DNA of 64,000 nucleotides from Kalaharituber pfeilii (Eukaryota > Ascomycota > Pezizomycetes > Pezizales > Pezizaceae). The stretch covers positions 1-64,000 of the forward strand of contig WHUZ01000036.1 in the NCBI GenBank assembly GCA_015179045.1, in the 5' to 3' direction. This document shows positions 35,463 through 45,400 of the stretch, piece after piece (within the stretch, counting starts at the first letter, position 1; each line of letters starts with the position of its first letter). The notes beneath the pieces were generated by a model. It saw only the letters and a program-made list of their open reading frames with translations, made no database searches and had not been told where the DNA came from. The position numbers and the translations under genes were made by a program.

Positions 35463-35869
35463 AGCAATTTTTGGTTGGTTCGTTAGTATGTCTTGGTTCG
35501 TTAGTACGTTACCTATAGTACTTCCTGTCGTTTCCTTTATTTTTCATTACTTTTAGTCGCTTCTCGGTTTTCTATGTACTTCGTTTGTTTGCTTGTTTGC
35601 TTGTTTGCTTGTTTGCTTGTTTGCTTGTTTGCCTGAATTTTCCACCGAGGGTTTTCTATAAAGAGGCCCTCCTCCCTCCTCCCTCTTGCTTCTCCATGCA
35701 ACAACTTGTTTCCTACCTAAGTTGTGTATTTAGCCTTTTAATACATCTACCTCTCGATATCTCATAGTTCCGACCGCCTCTGCTTCCGCCTCCAGTGTGA
35801 CATCGCTTTGGCGCCCGCCGCCCACCCCATACCCAGATCCTGTACCTTGACCCGGACCCGTTCATCACA
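35463..35869 (+). repeat. 5'-truncated GypD-family LTR fragment
   Basis: After a short duplicated GGTTCGTTAGTA motif (35474-35510), the sequence from about 35517 matches the last ~350 bp of the GypD LTR. It includes the (TTTGCTTG)n tract at 35583-35630, the TTTTCTATAAAGAGGCCC box, and the end CCCGTTCATCACA at 35869. The left LTR portion is absent. Confidence 0.75.
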
Positions 35870-36545
35870 CATACGAAAATATGTTAGTTTCTGCTGAATA
35901 CTACATAGCACATAAATATGCATTTATCCTCTATCCAAATACTTATTTTTCTGTCTAGTATCATATATGAATCATGCCCCAACGCCAACGTTTGTGCAGC
36001 TTACACTACGGCATTTTTCTGGCAAGTCACGCATACAGGCGTTTCTCACCTTCCTGATATGATAACTTCCCTGATACTTCCCTATTCAGTCATGGTTGTT
36101 ATGCTATGCTTTCGCATGTCTATAAACCTGCTGCTCTTGTGACTCTAAGATCAACAGACTCAACGGCGTCTCTATATCTCCCTTTCGTAATAGCCTTCAC
36201 CGTGTCAAAGCCCTCGCATGCTCTCCCGCTTGTATCGACACTATCGCTCAATGGTTCTCACCTGGGCCCAGCAGGGCCACACACGAGTACTGAACTAATA
36301 AAAGAATCCCTGTCCGTACTGCTGCCACAGCTTTTCTCGTTAAATAACTGACGAATGTGCCAAGCTACCGAGATACTTACAACAGTACGGAGGTGCATAA
36401 TCTACAGGGTTGCTCTTGTTCTGAGGCGACACCCATGCCCTAGGATGCCTTGTCTGAGGCGCACCAGCAGAAGCTCTGAGTCACATTCGTAGATTCAGCT
36501 ACGGAGTGTTCCAAGCCAGTTGACGAATGTTGCTCTGACGTCGCC
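35870..36545. other. Non-coding DNA with a diverged LINE tail
   Basis: No protein motif is seen in the short frames here. At about 36258-36305 a plus-strand stretch (GGGCCCAGCAGGGCC, then ACGAGTACTGA and an A-rich end) resembles a diverged copy of the LINE 3' hairpin and tail. The motif GACGAATGT recurs at 36352 and 36525. Otherwise nothing. Confidence 0.4.
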
Positions 36546-36611
36546 TTTTTTTTTTTTTTTTTTTTTTTTTTTATATCATTAATCGCTGGCCGCCCTACGG
36601 GCTATGGCGAT
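36546..36611 (-). mobile_element. Ultra-short LINE 3'-end insertion (~66 bp)
   Basis: A T-run at 36546-36572 is followed by the minus-strand form of the LINE hairpin (36582-36611), and then unrelated sequence. The flanks TCTGACGTCGCC (left) and TCTGACGCTGGC (right) look like a diverged target duplication. The outer stem here is ATCGC/GCGAT instead of CTCGC/GCGAG, so pairing is kept. Confidence 0.6.
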
Positions 36612-37050
36612 GTCTGACGCTGGCTTGCCAATGGACATAATAAAGACGGTGAAGATGAACAAGAGGAAGAAGATCCAGAGAAGGTCATGCTTGAAAGTAT
36701 GGAGTGGAGAGGTGTTTGTACAACGATTGAGTACCAAAAACTTATCAATCAATGGAAAAAGTCAAAGGATGTAAATGAAAACTTTGAAACAACTGCCAAC
36801 AACAAGCACCGAAGTCTGCGCAGGTTGCAGTTTCACCACAGCAAACGATCTGCATTTCTGCAGGGTTCCATGATCTGAAAGGAGATCGGTAATTGAGGGT
36901 ACGGAGCCTCTTATACGCGAGCTCATGCAACTACTACACCAGCACATCCTACTTTCACTTACTTTGGATGTGGTCAATTGCGCCGCTGCAGGGGCACTTG
37001 GATGTGTATGTTTTATATTTTACAAGGCATGGATCTTCAGGCTTGGGCAG
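36612..37050 (+). pseudogene. Unidentified short coding fragment
   Basis: A plus-strand frame from about 36640 to 36878 is open and protein-like: an acidic run (GEDEQEEEDPEK) followed by a Trp/Lys-rich segment (MEWRGVCTTIEYQKLINQWK) and a basic end. It might be an exon of a host gene or a DNA-transposon relic; I do not recognise the family. The rest, to 37050, shows nothing. Confidence 0.25.
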
Positions 37051-37059
37051 GGGACATTT

Positions 37060-37708
37060 CTTTTTTTTAATATATCAGTAATCGCGTGCCGCCCCAAGAG
37101 CTGTGGCGATGTTTAGCTACATAGGAGATAATGGGAAAAGAACTGAAAGCTAGGTAAGCAACGGAAAGTCCATCGCCGTTATCGCTCTATCCATTCCATC
37201 AATGATCTGATTGGGTCCCCATCTTCTTCGCCGCTTTTTTGTGGCCTGAGTAGCGAGTCCCTACCCCCTGGCCATATTGTTCTCCATACCCGGCACCTGT
37301 CCAACACGTGGGAGGTTGTCTCCTCCTCCTCTCCACACCATTTGCAAGCGCGCACCGCCAGCTTTCCCCAGCTCATGTTGCCAGTGTCTCAGGCCCTTGC
37401 CCCCTAGTAGGCCTGCCAGTGTTGCCACCTCGTGCCGCAGTCTTTGTATCAGTCTGTAGTTCATGCTCAGCCAGTTCCTTTCCTCCGCCCTCCAGGCTTT
37501 GGCTTCTTGACGCATGCCGGCCTCCGTGACCATCTCATTCTGATATTGTAGAAAAGCGCCTGTGTTGGCCGCCTTGTCAGCCTCCGTGTTTGCCCCGGAC
37601 ACCCCTGTCTCCTTTCGCGGCTCGTGCTTTCCAGGCTGTTCTGACTGTTTGAGCTGCCTCTTCGTGGGTGAGTTTGCCTTCCGCAATCTTTTTAGAGCTT
37701 ACGCACAA
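37060..37708 (-). mobile_element. 5'-truncated LINE fragment (C-terminal end of ORF2)
   Basis: The ends are a T-run at 37060-37068 and the flanks GACATTT at 37053-37059 and 37709-37715. The minus strand encodes, across a frameshift, the end of a Tad1-like ORF2: an RNase H tail (EADKAANTGAFLQYQ), an ALAGL-type helix, and a CCHC motif CKWCGEEEETTSHVLDRC near 37340-37290. A LINE B/C-like 3' UTR follows, with the hairpin at 37081-37110 in its ATCGC/GCGAT form. It ends about 80 bp upstream of the STAND-type gene start. Confidence 0.75.
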
Positions 37709-37789
37709 GACATTTAACTAACATTCCCACCAGCTAGCACCCGCAAAACCCGCTTTCTTTTCTCCTCTTTTTACTACGAAAAAAAAAAC

Positions 37790-39097
37790 ATGTCCTTCGG
37801 GGTTGGCATCGGTGATTTCCTGGCGGTGAGCAAACTGGCATGGAGCCTGTATCATGACTGCTTTCTTGTGGCCCGGGGTGCTCCTCAGGAGTTTAGACTC
37901 CTTGTGGATGAACTCAGGATATTATATGCGACGGTGCAGCTTTTTGAAGCTGAGCTCAAGAACCCAGATTCTCTTTTGGTGCGCGGTGGGGCAGATCGAG
38001 AGAGGATGATAAAGGAGCTGATCAAGAGCCTTGAACAAACACTCAATGCACTATATGACATGTATCACAAACATCGAAATATTGGGGTTACCTCTCGAAT
38101 TGGCTTAAAACGGGGGTGGGATAAACTCAAGTGGGCATTTGCACCAAAAGGTAGAACTACCGGTACCACCCGGTAGTGCGGTCGGTATATATAGGAGTAT
38201 CCGTACGGGCCGGTCAGCGACTCGCTTACGTTTGCGCACGTGGTCAAGGATCTTGGCTCCCTTAGACGTCCACACGTACTAGTAATCAGCTTCCCTCCGC
38301 CGCCATGGCACGCCAAGCCGTGACAGGCATTGGATGTAAAAGAAATTGATGCACTCCGGAACAAGGTTCAGTACCACAGCCTCTGCTATGACTAGTAGCT
38401 AACTGCTCCTCACAGCTCACTTATCATAATGGGGTATTATCTTTGCTCCTTACGTGCGTTGGAAAGTATGAATAGTCTCAGCACATTGAATATATTAGTG
38501 AAAGGGGAATCACAGTGACAGTATTGTACTAATACTATATTATGCCTGCAGTTCATCTCTTCAACGGTTGGAATCGACGACAAAAGCCATTGAAGCTGGG
38601 ATCGAGGAACTCAAGATTTTCTTGGAACAAATCCAAAGTACTGGAAGTCTCTCGCATACAGCCCCTGTTCTTGGATCTGTTCCAGGCGTGACAGGATCCG
38701 TAACAGATGGGATGCATACTGGCACAGGAACACATGCTACTACCAACAATTTCACCATGATCGCCTTTAGTAAGCGATGTATGCAAGCAGCCGAAATCTT
38801 TCAGCGTTGGAAGGCAATTGGTATTGAAGAGTGGATTAAAGTAGCTAGATGGTGGTTGTTAAAAGTATGGTTCTGGATATACGTTATCTATTTCCTAATC
38901 ATTTGCCAGTGTATACTTACTGTATTTCTAAATAGGCACATACAGAGCTGCGGAACCAAGAGGGGCCTGTGTCGCATACGGCTTATTGTAACCTTCTCAA
39001 AGCCTCCTGGATACTGAAGAACCTGATAGTTATTCACCCTCAAATTAGTTTTGTCGAATCAACAGTGCAGTATGGAGTAATGAGCCTGACTGAGGTA
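37790..39097 (+). pseudogene. Broken fungal STAND/NLR-type N-terminal gene
   Basis: Translation from ATG 37790 begins MSFGVGIGDFLAVSKLAW, a start common to many ascomycete proteins with a fungal STAND N-terminal domain (possible roles in heterokaryon incompatibility or immunity). The frame is interrupted by a 186-bp solo LTR at 38140-38325 and then continues (EIDALRNKVQYHS). A probable intron spans 38395-38551, followed by LESTTKAIEAGIEELKIFLE. A second intron, 38865-38935 (GTATGG..TAG), joins VARWWLLK to a segment ending SFVESTVQYGVMSLTE. GTAAGG follows at 39098. Everything downstream (any NACHT/NB-ARC or effector part) is lost where GGCC repeats begin. The family call is from memory of sequence pattern. 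Confidence 0.6.
38140..38325. repeat. Short solo LTR inside the STAND-type gene
   Basis: A 186-bp block with TG...CA ends (TGCACC...GTGACA) is flanked by GGCATT at 38134-38139 and 38326-38331. It contains a TATA-like GGTATATATAGG near 38181-38192. Without the block and one flank copy, the gene's reading frame would be continuous across the site, which supports an insertion in an exon. A MITE is less likely because the ends are not inverted repeats. Confidence 0.6.
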
Positions 39098-39275
39098 AGG
39101 TAGAATATTTTCATAATCAATCTCGAGGATATCGATATTGACTGGAATGAGGCCACCAATGAGGAGTTTAGATGTAATCAGGCCGGTTCAGGCCAATCAG
39201 GCCGGTTCAGGCCATTCAGGCCGGTTCAGGCCAATTAAACGAATCACTCCACAGCTATCCAGCTGAATTGAGGCC

Positions 39276-39360
39276 TTTTTTTTTTTTTTTTTATATCATT
39301 ACTCGCGTGCCGCCCTGGGGGCTATGGCGAGATTAGTTACATGAGATTAGATACATATGA
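39276..39360 (-). mobile_element. Short LINE 3'-end insertion in element E
   Basis: A T-run at 39276-39292, the hairpin at 39302-39331, and about 30 bases of LINE-like 3' UTR (ATTAGTTACATGAG) form a minus-strand LINE tail. I could not find the duplication, so the right boundary is approximate. Confidence 0.55.
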
Positions 39361-39829
39361 AGGTAGAAGAAAAGGAATAAGAAAAGATCCAGCATTTACC
39401 AGATTGTTTGAGTATTTAGATGAGTAGAATCTCCCGTATGTCTAGAATTTTAAACAGCAGCGGTCTACGACTTTTGTCAAGTATGTATCACACTTTGTAT
39501 TCAAGTATATATACTAAGAAATATTTTAGAAATGATGGACCTTCCAGATAATACAACAGACTGGACTCAATTCTTCGATGATGATACCTGATGCGCAACT
39601 GTCAATTACTGATAGTGGAAATATCCAGGACTATTAAAATCTAATTCACCTGGGTTAAATTCCAAAATCGCTTGAATTTACGTAAATGGCCTGGTCGGCC
39701 TGGACTGGCCTGAATGGCCTGAACCGACCTGATTGGCCTGGACCGGCCTGATTGGCCTGAACCGGCCTGATTGTTCAGGCCAGGCCAGGCCCAGAATTTC
39801 ACGGTCCATGCCAGTCCAGGCCTCCGGTT

Positions 39830-40825
39830 ATTTTTTTTTTTTTTTTTTTAATATCAATACTCGCGTGCCGCCCAACGGGCTATGGCGAGGGTCTTATATT
39901 AACTAAAATAAAAATAAGAACACATCCAACCTCAACTACGTACAAGTGATGCCCGCGGTGACTCTCAGTGATGCGGGAGTCGTCCGGTATCCCCTACTTC
40001 CGTCCCCTCTCCGGCTCATACCGGACCGACCGAAACCATCGCCCACTAAGCCTGACCTTCTCGACCTCCATCTCCTTTCCCAAGTACACGACCACCGAAC
40101 TTGTCTTCTTCCCCTCCTCCTCGAGTATTGTCCTCTTCCTAAGCCAACGAATCCCACTTATCTTCCCCAGTTCCCTATTCGCGGCTTCCAGCCAAAGTTT
40201 GATCTTCCCCAAATCCTTTCGCAGGGCGATCCCGTGTATTACGATGCCGTATTTTCCTCTGGTGGTGGCATCGGTTTTGGCTGGTGAAGAGGTGGCGGTG
40301 GGACCCTTCCGGGTAGCTGCCAGGTGACGCTGGAAAGCCTCCTCCTGACTTGGGAGTTCTCCTTTGCTCTTCGGAGACTTTCCTTTGCCCTTTGGTTGGG
40401 TTTTGGTGGGTTTGGGTGGCGGTGTCGGTGTCGGTGATGGCGCAGGCCTCGATGATGGCCCGGGTTCTGGTGGCGATGGCAGTGGTGTCTCCACCGGTGG
40501 TGCTCCCGGTGGTGGAGCTCCTGCTGGTGGTGGTGGCGGTGGTGGTGGTGGTGGTGGAGGCGGTGGTGGTGGTGGTGGTGGTGGAGGCGGTGGTGGTGGT
40601 GGTGGTGGTGGAGGCGGTGGTGGTGGTGGTGGTGCTGCCATCTGTGGTGCTTCACCGAGACGAGGAGCCTTTCTCTTCCTCGTCCGAGTTGAGATGGGCG
40701 GTGACGATGCCCGCTTCTCCTTCCGATCGGCGGGTGGCGGTGGTGGTGGCGGTGCCTCCGGTTGCGTCTCCACACACGTGATGGGGCTGAACCCCAGCGC
40801 CTGTGGTGGTGGTGGTGGTGGCGGT
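39830..40825 (-). mobile_element. Half-LINE copy 2 (5'-truncated) in a GGCC repeat
   Basis: A 996-bp minus-strand insertion with duplication AGGCCTCCGGTT at 39818-39829 and 40826-40837. One frame is open from the 5' junction to a stop at about 39994. It contains a QALGFSPITCVET segment (homologous to copy 5), a basic patch (TRKRKAP), and a very long proline run coded by (CCACCACC)n at about 40640-40515. A Pro/Thr linker and the RRM-like C-terminus follow (YGIVIHGIALRKDLGK, GIRWLRKRT, KTSSVVVYLG, GRWFRSVRYEPERGRK). The 3' hairpin is at 39860-39889. Plus-strand glycine- or valine-rich frames across the proline run are shadows. Confidence 0.85.
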
Positions 40826-40870
40826 AGGCCTCCGGTTGGCCTGGCCTGGCCTGGCCTGTTGGATTCATTG

Positions 40871-42060
40871 CCTTCCTCCGAGCCTGGCTTTCCCGATGTC
40901 CGTTGGTGTTTCCAGGTAAACTACCACGGAACTTGTCACCTTGCCTTCCTCCATAAGGATTGTCTTCTTCCGTAGCCATCTGATCCCTGTTGTCTTGCCT
41001 ATGCAGTGTTCCCAACCGGCCAGGCCGCCGACCAGGCCTGAAACAGCCCAGGCCGGCCAGGCCAAGGCATTTCAGGGGCAGGAGGGCTGGTTATGAGGCT
41101 ATTTCAGGGGCCACCTTCAGGTTACTTGGACACGGATTTAATATGAACCTTTCAATATTTTCGGATAACTATCTAGACTTTTTTTTATTGAGCAGCGCTT
41201 TTCGCAGGTATTCAGGTAAGTAATTTTTTTTTGTATCGCTTGACTATATACTAATTTCTTATTAGTATTGCAGGGAGACAGACATTCCAACCACCGGTAC
41301 TGGCGATGATGATTCCTTTAGTATTCTACTATTCTTCACTCTCCATAGTGCAGTTCAAGTTTTGATCTTGCATCGACGATTCCCTGCAGTCCCATCTGAT
41401 GCCGATATCGAGTCTTCTGGAATTTGGGTTACAAAAATCTGGTGCGACAAAGTTGGATTTGACAGTATGGTGAAGCTGTGCATGGCTAATGGAAAGCGAT
41501 ACTGGTGGTGTAAAATCAGCAAGCAAAATCCTAAGCATTAGAGTAGAATTTAGAAGTACGTTCTGTATATAGCTACTGTATAACTTAACTCACACTGTAG
41601 CCTGAATGGCCTCAATGGCCTGGACCGGCCTGAATGGCCTGAATGGCCTGGACCGGCCTGGGCGGCCTGGACCGGCCTAGATTTCTATGGCCCAGGCCGG
41701 CCAGGCCATACCCTTGGCCTGGCCTGGCCGGCCCGTTGGGAACACTGTGCCTATGTCCTTGTTGGACGCCTCCAACCATCTTCGGACATTCCCCAAGTCT
41801 ATCCTCAGGGCTATGCCGTGTACAACAATGTCTTGTCTTGTGGTGGTAAAGTCGGGGCGGGTCGGGGGGTGGAACCTGGCTTTGGGGCGTGGGGGTGAGG
41901 TCCGGGGGCGTGGATCGGGTTCGGGTGTTGGTGTTGGTGGCTGGGGGGTGGCGGGCATGCTGCCTGCCGGTGTGTCTGCTGGGGCTGTTTCGGTGGTGGC
42001 AGGCGCGCCGTCTGCATTGTGTAAAGTATTGACCGGGGGTATGGATGCTATTTTTCTTGC
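40871..42060 (-). mobile_element. Half-LINE copy 3, N-terminal part, interrupted by hAT element F
   Basis: On the minus strand the ORF runs from about 42060 (a Pro/Thr-rich linker, PPTPTPEPDPRPRTSPP) into RQDIVVHGIALRIDLGNVRRWLEASNKDIG at 41756-41850. It is broken there by element F, then resumes at 41003 (GKTTGIRWLRKKT, KVTSSVVVYLETPTDIGKARLGGR) and stops at element E at 40871. The remaining ~15 residues (WLR..YE..RGRK) are not here but match the piece at 52817. The 5' end is not defined; no initiator is recognised. Confidence 0.7.
41004..41747. mobile_element. hAT element F (744 bp, non-autonomous)
   Basis: The termini are inverted repeats, CAGTGTTCCCAAC at the left and GTTGGGAACACTG at the right. 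They are flanked by a perfect 8-bp duplication TGCCTATG (40996-41003, 41748-41755), the hAT hallmark. Inside each end are opposing arrays of GGCC/AGGCC motifs (41010-41065 and 41596-41735), typical of hAT subterminal transposase-binding repeats. The core has a ~70-codon plus-strand frame, ending at about 41540, of unknown identity. No transposase domain is recognised. Insertion split half-LINE copy 3. Confidence 0.85.
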
Positions 42061-42203
42061 CTGAGCTACTGTTATGTCGTGACCTGCTTTACTGTAAAAA
42101 CAGAGTAAGCGTCCAGTATAGTGCTGCTCAACACCTCGAAAGATCAACAGCATAGCGGCAAGAAGATCAGTATACACACACTCGCCTTGAACGCCGAGGA
42201 TGG
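42061..42203. other. Short unassigned segment between half-LINE copy 3 and LINE A
   Basis: About 140 bp with no motif. It may include the 5' end of half-LINE copy 3 or the pre-insertion target of LINE A. Confidence 0.4.
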
Positions 42204-42427
42204 TTTTTTTTTTTTTTTTTTTTTGTCACGTGACCCCGCGCGCAGCTGCTCGCCAAGGCAGGGCCCCTGAGTCTAAACCCTCAAAGCCCGGAGGCAGGCT
42301 TACCTAATTCTTCCACCGCCATCTCTACAAACGAGAACGTCAACCCCACCTCCACGAGGCACTAAAAAATAGCTACACTTTTACCTCCCCCGCCACCTTC
42401 AAACAAACGGAAAAACGCCCCCTCCCC

Positions 42428-45400
42428 TTACACCCCCAGCGACCCAGAAAATTCCCCTAAAACATCCACCGCTTCCCCATTCTCTTGGTGTTTCACCCAC
42501 TTTTTCTCATCCGTGTCTTCCCATCTTTCCCACCCTTCTGGATAATCCACCTCCTTACACCTGAAAGCCAAGTGGTCGGCCGTTTGTCTCTCTCCGCACT
42601 CACATACGCTTCCCTCCGCCGCCTTTCCTAACCTTATCTCCCACTCCTTCCCCATCCCCTTCCCCGTTCTCAGTCTCGTGAAGGCGGTTGCTGCCCCCCT
42701 GCTCCACCTCATTACTGAGCCTCCTCCGTACCCGACTTCTCTTCTCTCCGCCGCGCGCAATCGTTTCCACTTCTGCCGCAGCCCCCCTTCTGTTACCACC
42801 GATTTCCCAACTTTTGCTGCTGCCTTCTTCGCCTCGACATCCGCCGCTTCGTTGCCAGCTATACCGATGTGAGCCTTAACCCACATGAGCTTGACGTCCC
42901 CCCCTTTTCTCTTCCTCCCCGCCATTAGGTCCACGGCTCTCTTCAAGTCTCCGGTCCTCGCTTTTCCCGTTCTCCCTGCCTTCTTCACTGCCGCGATCGC
43001 TGCTTGTGAGTCTGTCAGGATTACTAAGTTTGCCGGAGCCGGGATTGCTTTCTCCACCCCCTTCCTCATTCCCCTGATCTCTCCGTCCCACACCGTCGCG
43101 CCCGTACCCATCTCTTCCCCTCCTCCGCCATCCCACTTCCAATACCCCCCGCCCACTCTCCCCTCCTCATACTCCCGTCTGTATACACTACCCCTCCCCC
43201 TTGCGCCGCCCAAAAGATGGAAGCCTCCCACTCATCTCTGCCTCCCCCTTTGCGCCCCTCTCTCTGCGCTTCCTCTACTTCCACTCTTTCGCATTCTCCT
43301 CCCCATGATATTTCATCTACCCCCTCCGGCATGACGAAACTCACCTTGCTCTGCATCCTCCCCGCCACCGACTCAAAACCGTCCCTTTTCTGAGTCGCCC
43401 AGCTCACATCCCAATCTCTCCAGTCTCTCCCTCTCTCTTCCTCCTCCCCTTCTCCCCGAAAGTCTGCTGACCACACATCACCGTATCCTTCCGAATCCCC
43501 CATGCTCCGCGCCACGAAGTGTGCCTGTATGGCATCCAGTGCTGTTTCTGCAGATTCTACTCCGGCGATCCAGTTGACCTTCTCTGTCACCGCTCCGTGG
43601 ATCGCTCCGGTTGCCTTTCTTAGTACTTGATACTGGATTTTCTCCATTTCCCTCCACCACTCTTTCTGCCCCCGCCATCCAATCTCTGCCCCCCACATCA
43701 TCACAGCTCTAATCATCCCCGTATACAGCTGGCGCCAGCTCTTTGGGCTCATCCCACATTGCCCCGCGCCTAGCCCCATCATCGCCTCGGTTAGCTTCCT
43801 CGCCTTCTCGATTCTGGCCTTCTAATGGAAGTCAAACTCAAGAGTTAAGTCAAATATTACTCCCAGCCATTTGACCCTTTCTACTTCCCGCCTCCTCCTC
43901 TTCCCCTTGCCGAAGACTATGTCCTCATGCTTCGCTAACTCCAGCAGTACCCCCTTCTCTTCTGCCACCCTCCGAACTATCTCTCTCACCTTCGCCCTCA
44001 GTCTCTCTTGGTCCCTTGTCCCCTCCCAGTCCCATACCGTCACATTGATATCGTCCACGTATGATGGGACCTCACACTCTACTTCCAGCAGTTAAGTCCT
44101 CAGTGTCCTCTCCACTTCCTCTAGCATCGGTACTAGCCATATCAAGAATATAACCGGCGATAATGGAGACCCTTAGGGTACCCCCACATTTGCCTTCCTC
44201 TCCCCCCTCTCTTTCCCATCCCATTCCACTGTGAATCTCCGTGCCCGAAAGAAATTCCTTAACCACCCCTGCTACCGTCCCACCTTCCTGTCTTTTCTTA
44301 TCCTCTCCAAGACCTCCTCCCCTCTCATGTTGTTGAAACCCCCCCTCACATCGTCGAGGCTCCACACCGCCCCCTCCTTCCTTGTGAGACACCTCTGGGT
44401 CTTAGTGACCACCCTCATCATCGCCTCCGCTGCATTCCTGCCCCTGTGCCCCCCGAACTGGTGCCGGTAGAAGAGCAAGTCTGCGTCTTAGAGTGCGTTT
44501 GCTACTACCTTCTCCTCCAGCTTTGCGATGCAGTTAATGAGGTTGATGGGTCTCCACCCCTTCACCTGAAACTTGTACTTCCCTAGTTTCAGGGTCATCA
44601 CCACCTTGCTTAGCTGCCACTCTTCTGGTGTTCTTCCCTTCTCCATTTCCTCCGCGATTTGCCTTATCATCAGATTCCTTAGGGGGGTCTTCATGACAAG
44701 TTTGAGGAGCTTGTATGATACCCTGTCTGGGCCGGGTGCCGACACATTACTGGTTCCCTTTAAGGCCTCCTTTAGCCTGTCCGCTGGCTCGTCTACTGCA
44801 ATCCCTGGTCCTTCCGCTCTCCCCTCTTCCATCTCACCACTCTCGTTCCACTAGAAGTTTCTCTGGATCAATACTTTGCATTTCTCCTGATCCGTCCCAA
44901 GCTCTTCCCCCCCCTCCCCATATAACTTCCCCGTCGTCCCCTTCAGTTTCTCTGGGTCCTTTGCCACTCTTGCTACTGCCCACGGATCCTTCTCTCCCAT
45001 TTCCTCAACAAAGGCCCTCCAGCACTCCTCTTTCTCCTTCTTTATGTTGGCCTTCAGGGTCCTCTTTGGTTCTCTCCATCTCTTGTGTCTCTCTGGGTCC
45101 ATCCCCCTTTTTTTTTTTTTTTTTTTATTTCATTACTCGCGTGCCGCCTGATAGGCTACGGCGAGGTGTTAGGTACATAACGAACAAATAGTAACTGATA
45201 AATCATAAAGAGACGTAGAGTGTGTGAAACAAAGAAACTAGCTCGCTGCCCAGTCCAACACCTCAACCAGTTTCATCCCCTCCTTCTCCCCCTCTTTCTT
45301 TTTCCCCTTCTCCCCCCCCTTTGGCATCTTTATCCCCGCCTCGCCTCCCGGTAATCTCTTCTTCCACGCCTCACAGTCTTTCGTTATGTGTCTGTAATTC

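Larger units (their letters stand above)
39178..40870. mobile_element. hAT-like element E (left portion) with GGCC-rich subterminal repeats
   Basis: Tandem CAGGCCGGTTCAGGCCAAT units at 39178-39236 are mirrored by GGCCTGAACCGGCCTGATT units at 39687-39775, so they face each other. The right end at 40870 reads GGATTCATTG; its reverse complement CAATGAATCCAACAGG matches the end of element F (CAGTGTTCCCAACCGG) in layout. Within it are a LINE tail (39276-39331) and half-LINE copy 2 (39830-40825). No transposase is recognisable in the AT-rich core 39335-39685. The left terminus is not found, perhaps because of an inversion. Confidence 0.5.

Noticed and set aside
38395..38551. A further transposon insertion in the STAND-type gene
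   Set aside because: The segment has GT..AG ends, keeps frame when removed and has no duplication, so an intron is the simpler reading.
40364..40975. Plus-strand glycine-rich and minus-strand histidine-rich long frames
   Set aside because: A (GGT)n/(CCA)n tract is open in most frames. Only the minus-strand proline frame continues into a conserved domain shared with other copies.
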